Notes: generated by a model from the sequence alone, not told the origin. A DNA stretch of 64,000 nucleotides from Moorella sp. Hama-1 (GCF_023734095.1 NZ_AP024620.1:2042501-2106500), one strand, 5' to 3'; positions 42,846-51,894 are shown, numbered from the stretch's first letter. Translations and numbers: made by a program.

Positions 42846-44145
42846 TGTTACTCCCCCCTTCCGGTTTAGCCATGGAAGGCGGCAATTTTCGTGCCAGCTC
42901 GACTACCTCTTCCGCCAGCACCCGTACCCGCTCCCGTAGGACGAAGACGCAGTCGGTATCCTGGGCCTCGCCCCGGACAATGTCCTCGGCCAGGGTGCGG
43001 CAACTGGGGGAACCGCAGGAACCGCAGTCCAGGCCCGGCAGCAGGGCCTGAGTGGTCTCCAGGCGGTGCATTTTTTCCAGGGCTGCCGCCAGGTCGGCGT
43101 CCAGTTGCAGTACTGGCCGGGGTTGCACCGGCGTCGTCGCCAGGTTGTTCCCCGGCTCCGGGAGTTCCCCGGCGTTTGCCGGCAGGCACCGGGCCAGTTG
43201 ACGCAGCTCCAGGCGGGCCAGGTAGGGGTTACGGACCATCAGCGCGCCGCCGACACAACCGCCCGGGCAGGCCTGGGCTTCAATATAGTCGATATCCTGG
43301 AAATCACCGGCTTCTATACGGGTCAAAACCTCGATGACGTGGTGAATGCCATCTACCTCCAGTAAACGCTGGCCGCCGATGCTGGCATTCTCGCCCCCGC
43401 TCTGGCCCCACCCATAACCGGCGACCCCGGCCCGGCACGCGTAAGCCGGTGCTGCAGCTAAACCCTTAAGAATATCGCCATAAATCGCCGCCAGGGGGAT
43501 AACGCCATCAGGCCCCGGCACTCCTCCATGCTGCTGGCGACCGGCTGTTATCTTAGCCGGGCAGGGGGAAATAAAGAAGGTGCCGATGGCCTCGTCCGGC
43601 AAGCCAGTATCTGCTCTCCCCTTTTCCCGGGCCAGCCGGGCCGCTAAATCCATAGGCGTGGTCAGGGGCAACAACTGCTCCACCAGGGAAGGAAAGCGCA
43701 CCTGGATCAGGCCCACTACTGCCGGGCAGGCCTGGGAAATCAGCGGCCTTTTACCCCGGTAACCAGCCAGAAAACGGCGGGTCGTCCGGGCCACCACCTC
43801 GGCCGCCCGGGCTACTTCATAAACGTCATCAAAGCCCACGGTCAGCAGGGACCCCAGAATCTGTTCCAGGCCGGCCCGGCCGGCAAACTGGGAAACGAAG
43901 GCCGGCGCCGGTAGGGCAATGCGATAGCGGTAAAGAGCCAGGGTCTCCAGGCCGTCCCCTACGGCGATCTTGGCGTGGTTGGGGCAGATGCGGATACACT
44001 CGCCGCAATCGATGCAGCGTTCCTGGATAATATGCGCCTTACCTTCCCGCACCCGGATGGCTTCGGTCGGACAATGCTTGATACAATTAGTGCAGCCCTT
44101 ACACTTATCCTGTTCAAGGCGCACGGAATGGAAGTACTCCATCAC
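42820..44145 (-). CDS. [FeFe]-hydrogenase-like sensory/accessory protein
   Basis: A 441-residue protein with two 4Fe-4S motifs (CKGCTNCIKHCP, CIDCGECIRICP), a hydrogenase large-subunit core with altered loops (SQACPAVVGL, ISPCPAKITAG, AQACPGGCVGGALMV), and a C-terminal Fe-S motif CGSCGSPSC. It lacks the TSCxPxW form and the small-subunit tail, so it is of the sensory HydS/HsfB type rather than a standard catalytic subunit. Its neighbours, an HATPase and DRTGG proteins, fit a redox or H2 sensing role. It is the domain counterpart of the sensor half of the sigma-54 fusion at 28987-31224. Confidence 0.88.
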   Translation of the reverse strand: MMEYFHSVRLEQDKCKGCTNCIKHCPTEAIRVREGKAHIIQERCIDCGECIRICPNHAKIAVGDGLETLALYRYRIALPAPAFVSQFAGRAGLEQILGSLLTVGFDDVYEVARAAEVVARTTRRFLAGYRGKRPLISQACPAVVGLIQVRFPSLVEQLLPLTTPMDLAARLAREKGRADTGLPDEAIGTFFISPCPAKITAGRQQHGGVPGPDGVIPLAAIYGDILKGLAAAPAYACRAGVAGYGWGQSGGENASIGGQRLLEVDGIHHVIEVLTRIEAGDFQDIDYIEAQACPGGCVGGALMVRNPYLARLELRQLARCLPANAGELPEPGNNLATTPVQPRPVLQLDADLAAALEKMHRLETTQALLPGLDCGSCGSPSCRTLAEDIVRGEAQDTDCVFVLRERVRVLAEEVVELARKLPPSMAKPEGGSNSENQGNSN

Positions 44146-44157
44146 GCCACCGCCTTT

Positions 44158-44592
44158 TTAACGATTATAGATTACCATCTTGATGGTCGTTCCTGCGCCC
44201 GGGGCCGAGTGAATCTCCAGTTCGTCGGTGCAGCGGCGGATATTGGGCAGACCCATACCGGCGCCGAAGCCCATCTCCTGAATCTCCCGGGGGGCGGTAG
44301 AATAGCCCTCCCGCATGGCCAGGTCGATATCGGGGATCCCCGGCCCGGCGTCCCGGGCGATGATGGTGATTACCTCCGGCGTAATCCGCCCTTTGAGTTC
44401 ACCGCCCAGGGAGTGGATAACGATATTCATCTCCGCCTCGTAAGCGGCAATAGCCACCCGCCGGATGACCCCCGGCGGGAAACCCACCTGCTGCAGGACC
44501 TGGCGGATACGCGCCGCCCCGTCCCCGCCGGCCAGGAAATCCCGGGCCCGGACGGGAATGGCCAGTTCCAGGGCGGGCAGGGATTCCTTCAT
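44158..44592 (-). CDS. Anti-sigma-factor-like HATPase (RsbW/SpoIIAB type)
   Basis: A 144-residue serine-kinase-like ATPase domain: EMNIVIHSLGGELKGRI in the N-box region, IIARDAGPGIPDIDLAMREGYSTAP for the G1 box, and EMGFGAGMGLPNIRRCTDELEIHSAPGAGTTIKMVIY for the G2 box. Such proteins phosphorylate or sequester partner proteins. It overlaps the DRTGG gene upstream by 4 bp. In this cluster it probably relays the state of the hydrogenase-like sensor; the partner is not known. Confidence 0.87.
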   Translation of the reverse strand: MKESLPALELAIPVRARDFLAGGDGAARIRQVLQQVGFPPGVIRRVAIAAYEAEMNIVIHSLGGELKGRITPEVITIIARDAGPGIPDIDLAMREGYSTAPREIQEMGFGAGMGLPNIRRCTDELEIHSAPGAGTTIKMVIYNR

Positions 44593-45188
44593 GACAATTT
44601 CTCGGCCGCTACCGGGTCAACTTGCAAGGGCTGGACCGGCAGTTGACAGGATGCCGTCACTCCGTGCCCTGGCGCTGTTATTTTCTGTTCTATGGCTCCC
44701 GGCGCTGCTCCCGCGGGGATCTCACTTTCGGAATTAACCTTTAACGGTTTTCCCCCGGCTAACTTTTGATCCCCCGGTACACCTTCTTGCAGTTTTTTGT
44801 TTCCTGGCTTTTCGCCCCCCGGCTTATCTCCCTCCAGCAGTTCACCGGAACACCCCTTTAAACCGGCCCGGAAGAGACGGCCGCAGCTGTCATACATCAA
44901 CAACCTGGTGCCCAGCAGGGGCAGGGCCAGTTCGGCGGCGGCGTTGATCAGGGTACTGTCCGGCCTCTTACCCCGGACAAAAACCACGGCCCCGGCATCG
45001 ACCATGGCCGCCGTGTGGATGACATGGTGATTGGTTAAACCGGTTAACAAAAGCACCCGGCCCCGGGCAAAGGCCAGGACATCGCTCATGAGGTCGGAGC
45101 CGAAACCGGCCTCGATTTCCAGGTCCAGTTGGTCCGCGCCGGTAAAAACCTCGGCCGCCAGGATGGCCTGTATCTCCCTGAGCTTCAC
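44589..45188 (-). CDS. DRTGG-domain protein with low-complexity C-terminal tail
   Basis: A 199-residue protein whose first 115 residues are a DRTGG domain (MKLREIQAILAAEVFTGADQ, GFGSDLMSDVLAFARG, GAVVFVRGKRPDSTLINAAAELALPLLGT). The last 80 residues are low complexity with repeated GDKPGGEKPGNKK-like and LAGGKPLKV units and no known domain. It is the first gene of the hydrogenase/signalling run. A weak promoter (TTGACG at 45261-45266, TATTTA at 45236-45241, spacing 19) lies upstream. Confidence 0.83.
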   Translation of the reverse strand: MKLREIQAILAAEVFTGADQLDLEIEAGFGSDLMSDVLAFARGRVLLLTGLTNHHVIHTAAMVDAGAVVFVRGKRPDSTLINAAAELALPLLGTRLLMYDSCGRLFRAGLKGCSGELLEGDKPGGEKPGNKKLQEGVPGDQKLAGGKPLKVNSESEIPAGAAPGAIEQKITAPGHGVTASCQLPVQPLQVDPVAAEKLS

Positions 45189-45460
45189 CTCACCGGCACC
45201 TCCAGTGGTGAATTAGTTCACAATTTATGGCAAAATAAATACTCCCCCTTAAGTTTATACCGTCAACTTGCCGCCATGTCCAGGTGATAGCGTGGTTATT
45301 CACTTTAATCAATGGGAAGTATTTGTGATTGTTAACATAGGATGTTTATTCGCCATGGAATCCAATTCTCCTGCCTGCTCTCGTAAAATTCTTATAAGCC
45401 ATTCAATATTTTGTACTGCTATGTCTATAATTTTGGTTTCTGTAGTTTTGGATGCCTGCC

Positions 45461-45682
45461 TCAATAAAAAACGGACCGCAGGAGCTTGTACCCTCCTGCT
45501 GTTTGTACAATATTGTTGGTAATTTTTTTCTTCACCCTTGCAAAGAATGCAAACACTCTGGCTTGAGGGTCTCCAGCCGGTATCTCATGGTACCAAAAGG
45601 CTTCGGTCTCAGGACCGATCACACCTTCTGCCCTGGCGATCTTTTCGTTCCCGGTACCGGGCAGAATTCTTATAATTTTAGA
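45461..45682 (-). pseudogene. Truncated C-terminal gene fragment of unknown origin
   Basis: A 73-codon open stretch on the minus strand without a usual start, reading ...RILPGTGNEKIARAEGV then TEAFWYHEIPAGDPQAR and FAFFARVKKKITNN to a stop. Composition looks like real protein. A second frame from about 45487 down to 45315 reads DIAVQNIEWLIRILREQAGE and also looks like a remnant. I do not recognise either family. The region 45190-45811 otherwise has no intact gene. Confidence 0.4.
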
Positions 45683-45811
45683 TCATAGATCCGCTCCAGC
45701 ATTCTGATCCCCTGCTCGCAGGTCTTATCGGTTTCTCCAGGCATGTGTACTACAAACCTCTGCAGCGGTGAAAAAGTCTACAGACGGGGTCTGAAGGAGT
45801 AAAACGCGCAT
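45670..45811 (-). pseudogene. Frameshifted remnant, possible B12-binding radical-SAM (BzaD/E-like) ends
   Basis: Directly after the chimeric bza/cobT ORF, ATG at 45811 begins MRVLLLQTPSVDFFTAAE, resembling the N-terminus of B12-binding radical-SAM proteins, and then stops. A +1 shift continues as RFVVHMPGETDKTCEQGI and RMLERIYDLKL to a stop at 45670. It looks like the two ends of one gene with the middle deleted. The BzaD/E link is inferred from its place downstream of bza and cobT pieces. Confidence 0.45.
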
Positions 45812-45817
45812 GGCTCA

Positions 45818-47056
45818 TCACTCCAGCAGCAGCAATGCGAAGTATTTGACATAATTCTGCCTATCCTGCAATGTCCTGAAGGAATGGCCGGCTCTTCTTC
45901 CCGTCTCATAGACATCGATGCCGGAGCCCTCCATGGACGGCCTGGCATCCCGGGGATGCCGGCATTGATCTGCTGCGGAACAGGACGGGCAGAGAGCGCA
46001 GGGGCCCGCCCAGAATGCAATAGCCTTGTAGTAACCTGCCTTGAAGGCTTCCCTTTCTGCAGCCAGGACCCTCCGCTGAAAATCCCGCGCCGGGGGCTCA
46101 CCCTCCAGCAGCAAGGCAACGGAAAAATCTCTAAGGACGGCCCTGGTTTTCTCAGGTGGCGGGCTGTTTGGAGGGCAATGGGGCCTGCCGTAGTTTTCAA
46201 GGATGGCGCTGCTCGGGGTGGTGTTGCCGATCCCCATATCCCCTGTTCCCAGCAGTTCAACGCCTTCATTGACCAGGTCTCCGGCGATGTTGATGCCGGT
46301 CTCCAGGGCCTGCACCGCCTGTTGCCTGGTCATGGCAGGGCCCCTGGTCATATTGCGCGTTCCGTAATCCACCTTGCGGGAAAGGATCTTCCCCTGCTCC
46401 ACCAGGTCCTTCAGATCTCCGGCCACGCCCATATCCACAACCACTACCCTGGCCCCGGCCGCCCCGGCCAGGGCATTGATCCCGGCCCCGCCGGCTACAA
46501 AATTGTAAACCATCTGGAGGGTCACTCTCTGGGGACAGGTGCTGACCCCTTCCTCAACAACGCCGTGGTCCCCGGCCATGGTGACGACCACCTTGCTACC
46601 CGTCGAAGGCTTCAGGCTTTCCAAGTCCTCATCTCTCATCTTAACGGAAGAACCGTATTTTCTGCCGGCTTCGGCCATGGCCTGGTATAGGGGCAAGGTA
46701 CCCACGGGCTTGGGGGAAACGGCCAGCGTTTCCGCAAGCATGGCCTCGATGTCCCCGCTGACGCTCAGATCCATGATGGCGTCCGTTCCCGCTTCCACGG
46801 CGGCTTTAATCTTGGCAATCTCCACATCGATGCGTCCCATCTCTCCGTATAAGCCGACGCTGGCGCTGACCTTTGTCCTCAGCCCTTTACCGACACCAAC
46901 TGGAGTGACGTTCTGCCGGCGGGCATTGCGCAGGATGACTATCGTCCCCTCAGCCACACCCTGCCTCACGAATTCCGGAGTTACACCCTCCTGCACGGCC
47001 ACCTGCTCCATTTCGGGAGTGATCACACCGGCCCGGGCGTTTTTTATCAGGTTCAA
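45818..47056 (-). pseudogene. Chimeric ORF: BzaA/B-like N-part, CobT middle, DUF2284 C-part
   Basis: One 412-codon ORF made of three unrelated pieces. Residues 1-145 match the N-terminus of ThiC-like 5-hydroxybenzimidazole synthases BzaA/BzaB/BzaF (MNLIKNARAGVITPEMEQVA, GVGKGLRTKVSASVG, PVGTLPLYQAMAEAGRKYG) and stop before the catalytic barrel and Fe-S cysteines. Residues 146-285 match CobT from the middle (TMAGDHGVVEEGVSTCPQ, FVAGGAGINALAGAAGA, TGDMGIGNTTPSSA) and lack the C-terminal catalytic region. Residues 286-412 match DUF2284 (ENYGRPHCPPNSPPPEKTR, GPCALCPSC, CRHPRDARPSMEGSGIDVY). Two in-frame deletions across a bza-cobT-DUF2284 operon explain it. A functional protein is unlikely. A cobalamin riboswitch remains upstream. 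Confidence 0.85.
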
Positions 47057-47218
47057 CCGTTCTCCCTCCTACTCTATTTTTGCAACTCCAACAGCGGTTT
47101 GCGCCGCAATGTTTGCCTTTCACGATATTTTTTGCTTTCATGATGCTCGGATAAAACAGTACCGGGAAAGCCATGCTCAAGGAACCTTTGCCATAAATCA
47201 TCCTCTCCCTGTGAATTG

Positions 47219-47258
47219 ATAAAAAATAAAGTCCACGCCATATTTCAGCGTGGACTTT
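47219..47258 (-). terminator. Intrinsic terminator downstream of the cobalamin riboswitch
   Basis: On the minus strand AAAGTCCACGC (47258-47248), a short loop, GCGTGGACTTT (47238-47228), then TATTTTTT. It lies between the riboswitch and the chimeric ORF, as expected for transcriptional control. Confidence 0.87.
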
Positions 47259-47306
47259 ACCATCATCCATGCTTACGCCTGCCCCTTCCGCGAGGGCGGC
47301 ATAAAC

Positions 47307-47456
47307 TTTTCAGGCAGGTCTCCTGACTTGGATCATCGCACCTTTGCCCCTTCCCCCGTTGAGGAGTGGTCTGGCAAGTGCTCACCTTCACAGTGGCGGG
47401 TCCGTCCGGGATTCGCACCCGGTTCCCTATTCTCCCTTGCGGGCACCTGAAAAGTA
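47307..47456 (-). promoter_or_regulatory. Cobalamin riboswitch
   Basis: The minus strand carries the B12-box core GCCACTGTG (47397-47389). It is preceded by CAGGTGCCCGCAAGGGAGAATAGG and GGGTGCGAATCCCGG, and followed by AAGTCAGGAGACCTGCCTG. This is the standard order of the class I cobalamin element. It would repress the bza/cobT locus when cobalamin is plentiful. Confidence 0.95.
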
Positions 47457-47527
47457 ACCATATACAACTTTCTATTTTAAATTATAATTGTTCGCCTGTT
47501 TTCTGTAAAGGCCCTTTGTAAAATATG

Positions 47528-47671
47528 TCACCAGACTGTGATATTTTCACCCTGTAAGCGGACTGAAAAAATGTCACTGGGCCCGTTTATCCCCAGCCAT
47601 GTATGGGTGCCGATGCAGTTGTTAATGCAGTAATCGCTGAAGTACGGGTGCGCAAAAAGGGGGACGGCCAT
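47528..47671 (-). pseudogene. hydG-like radical-SAM gene fragment
   Basis: The minus strand from 47671 encodes PLFAHPYFSDYCINNC, nearly the LFAPLYFSDYCINNC of HydG. The DNA at 47615-47658 matches hydG DNA at 59099-59141 with few changes. The reading then leaves the family after the second cysteine. Upstream (about 47672-47790) another frame reads GYLLSLLESSQEYQQALN and may be a further gene scrap. Confidence 0.65.
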
Positions 47672-47806
47672 TTTTACGGGTTGTTTGTTCTATCGCCGCT
47701 AATACCCACTCCCAAACCTTTCCGGCCTAATTCAGGGCCTGCTGATACTCCTGCGAGCTTTCAAGTAAACTCAAAAGATAGCCGATAGAATGGGTGCGGG
47801 GAAAGT

Positions 47807-48499
47807 CTATTCCCCGCCTACCAGGCGGTAGCCGACGCCCGGCTCGGTGATGATGTAGCGGGGCCGGGTGGGATCGGGTTCGAGCTTACGCCGCAGCTGG
47901 CCGATATATACGCGCAGGTAGTGGGTATCATCCTGGTATTCCGGGCCCCAGATGGTACGGAGAAGCTGGCGGTGGGTCAGCACCCGCCCGGCGTTGACGG
48001 CCAGGTTTTTCAAGATCTCGTACTCCGTCGGTGTCAGCTTGACTTCCCGGCCCTCCACCGTTACTAGGCGGCGGGCCAGGTCCACCGTCAACCCGCCCAG
48101 GCTCAGTACCGGTTCTTCTTCACTTCTAGCCGCGTGCCGCAGGGCCGCCCGCATCCGGGCCAGGAGTTCCCCCATGCTGAAGGGCTTGGTGACATAGTCA
48201 TCAGCGCCGGCGTCCAGGGCGGCGATCTTATCCTGCTCGTGCTCGCGCACCGTCAGGATAATAACGGGTACCTGGGACCACTCCCGCAGTCGCTTGATGA
48301 CCTCCAGGCCGTCCAGGTCGGGCAAACCCAGGTCCAGGATGACCAGGTCCGGGTGGAGAAAAGCGGCCTGCTGCAGCCCCTCCTGCCCGCTGGTGGCCTC
48401 AGCCAGGTCGTAGCCGTGGGCTGCCAGGGCTACCTTGAGCAGACGGCGGATGGGGGGCTCATCATCGATAATCAGGATGCGGGCACCCTTAGCGGTCAC
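47807..48499 (-). CDS. kdpE: Response regulator KdpE
   Basis: A 230-residue OmpR/PhoB-type response regulator. The receiver domain has ILIIDDEPPIRRLL, phosphoacceptor Asp in DLVILDLGLPDLDG, and the lysine in DDYVTKPFSMGEL. The winged-helix part includes LTPTEYEILKNLAVNAGRVLTHRQLLRTIWGPEY. The GTG at 48499 is chosen because GGGGAGG precedes it and it overlaps kdpD by 11 bp; an upstream in-frame start adds 42 unrelated residues. With KdpD it switches on kdp genes in response to K+ limitation. Confidence 0.95.
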   Translation of the reverse strand: MTAKGARILIIDDEPPIRRLLKVALAAHGYDLAEATSGQEGLQQAAFLHPDLVILDLGLPDLDGLEVIKRLREWSQVPVIILTVREHEQDKIAALDAGADDYVTKPFSMGELLARMRAALRHAARSEEEPVLSLGGLTVDLARRLVTVEGREVKLTPTEYEILKNLAVNAGRVLTHRQLLRTIWGPEYQDDTHYLRVYIGQLRRKLEPDPTRPRYIITEPGVGYRLVGGE

Positions 48500-51212
48500 C
48501 TTCCTCACCTCCCCTGGCCGAAGGGACCTGCTCCGGAGGCTGTTCATCGAGCGGCAGAGAGAAAGTAAAGACGTTGCCGCCCCCGGGACGGGGTTCGGCC
48601 CAGATTCTCCCCCCGTGGGCCTCAATAATGCCTTTGCAGATGGAGAGGCCCAGGCCGGTGCCGCTCACATGTCGGGGCGACTGCAGGCGGTAAAACTTCT
48701 CGAATACCCTTTCCCGCTCGCCTTCTGGAATGCTGGCACCCCGGTCGGCGATGGCCACCTGCAACTCTTTTCCCTCCCGGCGCACTTCAATGTCAATTTT
48801 ACTCCCGGGAGGAGAATATTTAACGGCATTCTCCAGCAGGTTGACCAGAACCTGTTCAATGAGGGTGAAATCCACCTTCACCAGGGGCAGTTCCGGGGGA
48901 ATGTTAATCTCCAGGGGCCGGTCCTGCAAGGTTTCCCGGAGCTGGCCCAGGGCAACACCAATAATATCTTCTAAATCGCACCATTCCTGTTTTAACTGGA
49001 TCATACCACTTTCCAGGCGAGCCATGTCCAGCAGGTTGCCCACCAGCCTGTTCAGGCGTCGCGCGCCCTCCTTTATAGTCTGAAGGAGAGCCTGCCGCGC
49101 CTCCGGATGATAGACCTCTTCCCCTTCCAGGAGGCCGGTAACGGCGGCCGTGATGGAAGCCAGGGGCGTTCGCAGGTCATGGGAAATAGAGTTGAATAAA
49201 GCAGTACGCAGTTTCTCTGAGGCTGCCAGGCAGCGGGCCTGCTGGGCCTCGACCGCCAACTGCAGGCGTAAGATAGCCAGGGCCGCCAGGTTAGCGAAGG
49301 CTTCCAGTAACCGGCGTTGCTCCGGTCCCAGGCGGCGCTCAGGATATTTAAGTTTTACACCCAGGACGGCCAGGTTATTGTTATCTGTCCTTAAGGGTAG
49401 GTACAGGCCTTCGGCCCCTGCCAGGGTGTCAGTCCCCCTGCCGGCAAATTGACCGTGGGTAAAAACCCACCTGGCCACTGCGCACTCATTATTATCCAAC
49501 CATTTAGCGGGCGGGGAGGGCGATGTCGCCCTGACTACCAACCCGCCGGCGGCATCGGGCATGAAGATGACGGCTTCGCCGTCAATGGTCTCGGCCACCG
49601 TCTCCACAACCGCCTTTAATAAGCCTTCCATATCGGCCGCCGCAGCCATTTTCCGGCTAAGGGCGTAGAGGGCCGCCGTTCGCGTCTCCCGGCGCCTGGC
49701 ATTTTCAGCTTGGGTTTTAAGACGGGTAGCCAGGGTACCGGTGATAACGGCAACTACCAGAAATACGCCGAAGCTGAGCAGGTAACGAAGATCGAACACG
49801 GTAAAGCTTAAGACTGGCGGCACAAAGAAAAAATCAAAAGCAAGGACCCCCAGCACCGATGTGAGAATGGAAGGCCCTCGTCCCAACCCGACGGCACTGA
49901 AGAGTACAGGTAACAGGTAAAGCAGGGCAATATTAGTTAAATCAAAAAATGGTTGTAGGATTTTATTAAGAACAGTAACCATCATGACAGCCGCCACGGC
50001 CCCGGCATAAGGCCAGGAAGCAGGGCCGGGCTGGTAGTGCCTTGCCGCCGGTCGCTGCTCCTGGCGGGGCCCGGTTTTGCCGGGTATGATATGGACGCTA
50101 ATGCCCTCGCTATTCCGGATGATTTTATCCACCAGGGCCCCCCGCCACATCTCCTGCCAGCGCGGGTGCAGGGGCTTGCCGATGACGATCTGGGTGACGT
50201 TCTTGCGCCGGGCCAGGGCGAGCAATTCCTCCGCTGCGTCATCGCTACTTAAGCTGACTACTTCCGCTCCCAGTTCTTCGGCCAAATGCAAGTTTCGTGC
50301 CAGCTGATCCCGCTCGGCTTCATCGGCCGGCGGGCAGCCCGGCGTTTCCACGTAAACGGCCAGCCATTCCGCCTTGAGGCCGGCAGCCATGCGCCTGGCT
50401 GTGCGGATCACCTGGGCGGAGAAGGGACTGGGGCTGACACAGGCCATGACCCGCTCGCCGGCCGGCCAGGGACCGGCAATACCGTGCAGGCGCATATAGT
50501 GATCCAGTTGCCCTTCTACCCGCATGGCCGTGTACCGCAGGGCCATTTCCCGCAGGGCATTGAGATTCCCCGGCCGGAAAAACTTTTGCAAAGCTCGTTC
50601 GGCTTGGGGCGGAACGTAAACCTTGCCCTCCTTGAGACGTTCGATTAGTTCTTCCGGCGGGATGTCGATGAGCTGAACCTGGTCGGCTTCCTCCAGGAGA
50701 CGGTCGGGAACGGTTTCCTGCACCCGGATGCCGGTAATCTGGGCGATGATATCATTGAGGCTCTCCACGTGCTGGATATTTAAGGTCGTATAGACGTTGA
50801 TGCCCGCGGCCAGGAGTTCCTCGACATCCTGGTAGCGCCGGATGTGACGGGAGCCGGGGACATTGGTGTGGGCCAATTCGTCCACCAGGGCCAGTTGGGG
50901 GCGGCGCTGCAAAAGGGCATCTAGGTCCAATTCCCGGAAAACCTTGTCCCGGTAAACCAGCTCCCGGGACGGTATTATAGGTAGTCCCTTAACCAGGGCT
51001 TCAGTCTCCTGCCGGCCATGGGTTTCCACCCAGCCGATGACCACATCGACGCCGTCGGCCTGGCGTTCGTGGGCAGCTTCCAGCATGGCGTAGGTCTTGC
51101 CCACACCAGCGGCAGCCCCCAGGAAAATAGTCAACCGCCCCCGGTTCTCAGCCTTGACCTCGGCCAGCAGGTCGTCCGGGTCGGGCCGCCGGGCTTCGTT
51201 CTCTCTCTCCAT
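48489..51212 (-). CDS. kdpD: Sensor histidine kinase KdpD
   Basis: A 907-residue sensor with the KdpD domain (Walker A LGAAAGVGKTYAML, about residue 33, and ALVDELAHTNVPGSRH), a USP-like domain (about 230-370), four closely spaced membrane helices (about 395-495), a GAF domain, and a kinase core with SISHDLRTPLASITAAVTGLLEG (H box), N box VLVNLLENAVKYSPPG and GTGLGLSICKGIIEAHGG. The ATG at 51212, after GGGAGGTGAG, removes an unlikely upstream extension. It is transcribed with kdpC and kdpE. Confidence 0.95.
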   Translation of the reverse strand: MERENEARRPDPDDLLAEVKAENRGRLTIFLGAAAGVGKTYAMLEAAHERQADGVDVVIGWVETHGRQETEALVKGLPIIPSRELVYRDKVFRELDLDALLQRRPQLALVDELAHTNVPGSRHIRRYQDVEELLAAGINVYTTLNIQHVESLNDIIAQITGIRVQETVPDRLLEEADQVQLIDIPPEELIERLKEGKVYVPPQAERALQKFFRPGNLNALREMALRYTAMRVEGQLDHYMRLHGIAGPWPAGERVMACVSPSPFSAQVIRTARRMAAGLKAEWLAVYVETPGCPPADEAERDQLARNLHLAEELGAEVVSLSSDDAAEELLALARRKNVTQIVIGKPLHPRWQEMWRGALVDKIIRNSEGISVHIIPGKTGPRQEQRPAARHYQPGPASWPYAGAVAAVMMVTVLNKILQPFFDLTNIALLYLLPVLFSAVGLGRGPSILTSVLGVLAFDFFFVPPVLSFTVFDLRYLLSFGVFLVVAVITGTLATRLKTQAENARRRETRTAALYALSRKMAAAADMEGLLKAVVETVAETIDGEAVIFMPDAAGGLVVRATSPSPPAKWLDNNECAVARWVFTHGQFAGRGTDTLAGAEGLYLPLRTDNNNLAVLGVKLKYPERRLGPEQRRLLEAFANLAALAILRLQLAVEAQQARCLAASEKLRTALFNSISHDLRTPLASITAAVTGLLEGEEVYHPEARQALLQTIKEGARRLNRLVGNLLDMARLESGMIQLKQEWCDLEDIIGVALGQLRETLQDRPLEINIPPELPLVKVDFTLIEQVLVNLLENAVKYSPPGSKIDIEVRREGKELQVAIADRGASIPEGERERVFEKFYRLQSPRHVSGTGLGLSICKGIIEAHGGRIWAEPRPGGGNVFTFSLPLDEQPPEQVPSARGGEEGDR

Positions 51213-51315
51213 ATAGCTCACCTCCCCCGTAACCGGGGTCCTACCAAAATGGCGACTGTTTAATCTGTAACCAGCTTTTTTGGGGCTGGAGTCTCCCACG
51301 AAAACGGGATCCTAT

Positions 51316-51894
51316 CTACCGCCCCATCTTATCCAGTTCCAGGTTTAATTGTAACACATTCACCCGGGGTTCCCCCAGGAGGCCGAACTGCCTGCCGGTA
51401 ATATTTTTGGTAACCAGAGCGCGGACCTGCTCCTCGGGGAGGTTCCGGGCCCGGGCCACCCGGGGAACCTGCAGGTAGGCCGCCGCCGGGCTGATGTCCG
51501 GGTCCAGGCCGCTGGCCGAGGCGGTCACCAGGTCGGCCGGCACCGGTGTCCCGGCCGGCAGGCCGTTTTCCGCCCGCACTGTCTCCAGACGCCGGGCAAT
51601 CGCGGCCACCAGTTTGGCATTGGTGGGACCCAGGTTGGAACCGGAGGAGGCAGCGGCGTCGTAGCCGTCCGGGCCGGCCGCCGAGGGACGGCCGTGGAAG
51701 TAACCCGGCCCGGTAAAGTTCTGGCCGATGAGGCTGGAGCCTACCGGCCGGCCGTCCCGGTAGGCCAGGGAGCCGCCGGCCTGGTAGGGAAAGAGCACCC
51801 GGGCCAGGCCGGTGGTCGCCAGGGGATAGATAATCCCCGTCAGGACCGTCATTACCACCAGCATCAAGACCGCCGTCAGGATTTTCCTGGTCAT
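51316..51894 (-). CDS. kdpC: K+-transporting ATPase subunit C (KdpC)
   Basis: A 192-residue subunit with one N-terminal membrane helix (ILTAVLMLVVMTVLTGIIYPLA) and the conserved extracytoplasmic blocks GSLIGQNFTGPGYFHGRPSAAG, SGSNLGPTNAKL, DLVTASASGLDPDISPAAA and a final GEPRVNVLQLNLELDKM. It stabilises the KdpFABC complex. The length is as usual. Confidence 0.95.
   Translation of the reverse strand: MTRKILTAVLMLVVMTVLTGIIYPLATTGLARVLFPYQAGGSLAYRDGRPVGSSLIGQNFTGPGYFHGRPSAAGPDGYDAAASSGSNLGPTNAKLVAAIARRLETVRAENGLPAGTPVPADLVTASASGLDPDISPAAAYLQVPRVARARNLPEEQVRALVTKNITGRQFGLLGEPRVNVLQLNLELDKMGR

Noticed and set aside
45268-45522. 84-residue plus-strand ORF
   Set aside because: No SD, odd composition, and the opposite strand shows gene-like fragments instead.
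45818-47056. Calling the locus a normal cobT
   Set aside because: Only about 140 of roughly 350 CobT residues are present, and both flanks belong to other families.
47057-47270. 106-residue minus-strand ORF covering the riboswitch terminator
   Set aside because: It runs through the terminator hairpin and overlaps the chimeric ORF in another frame, with no family similarity.
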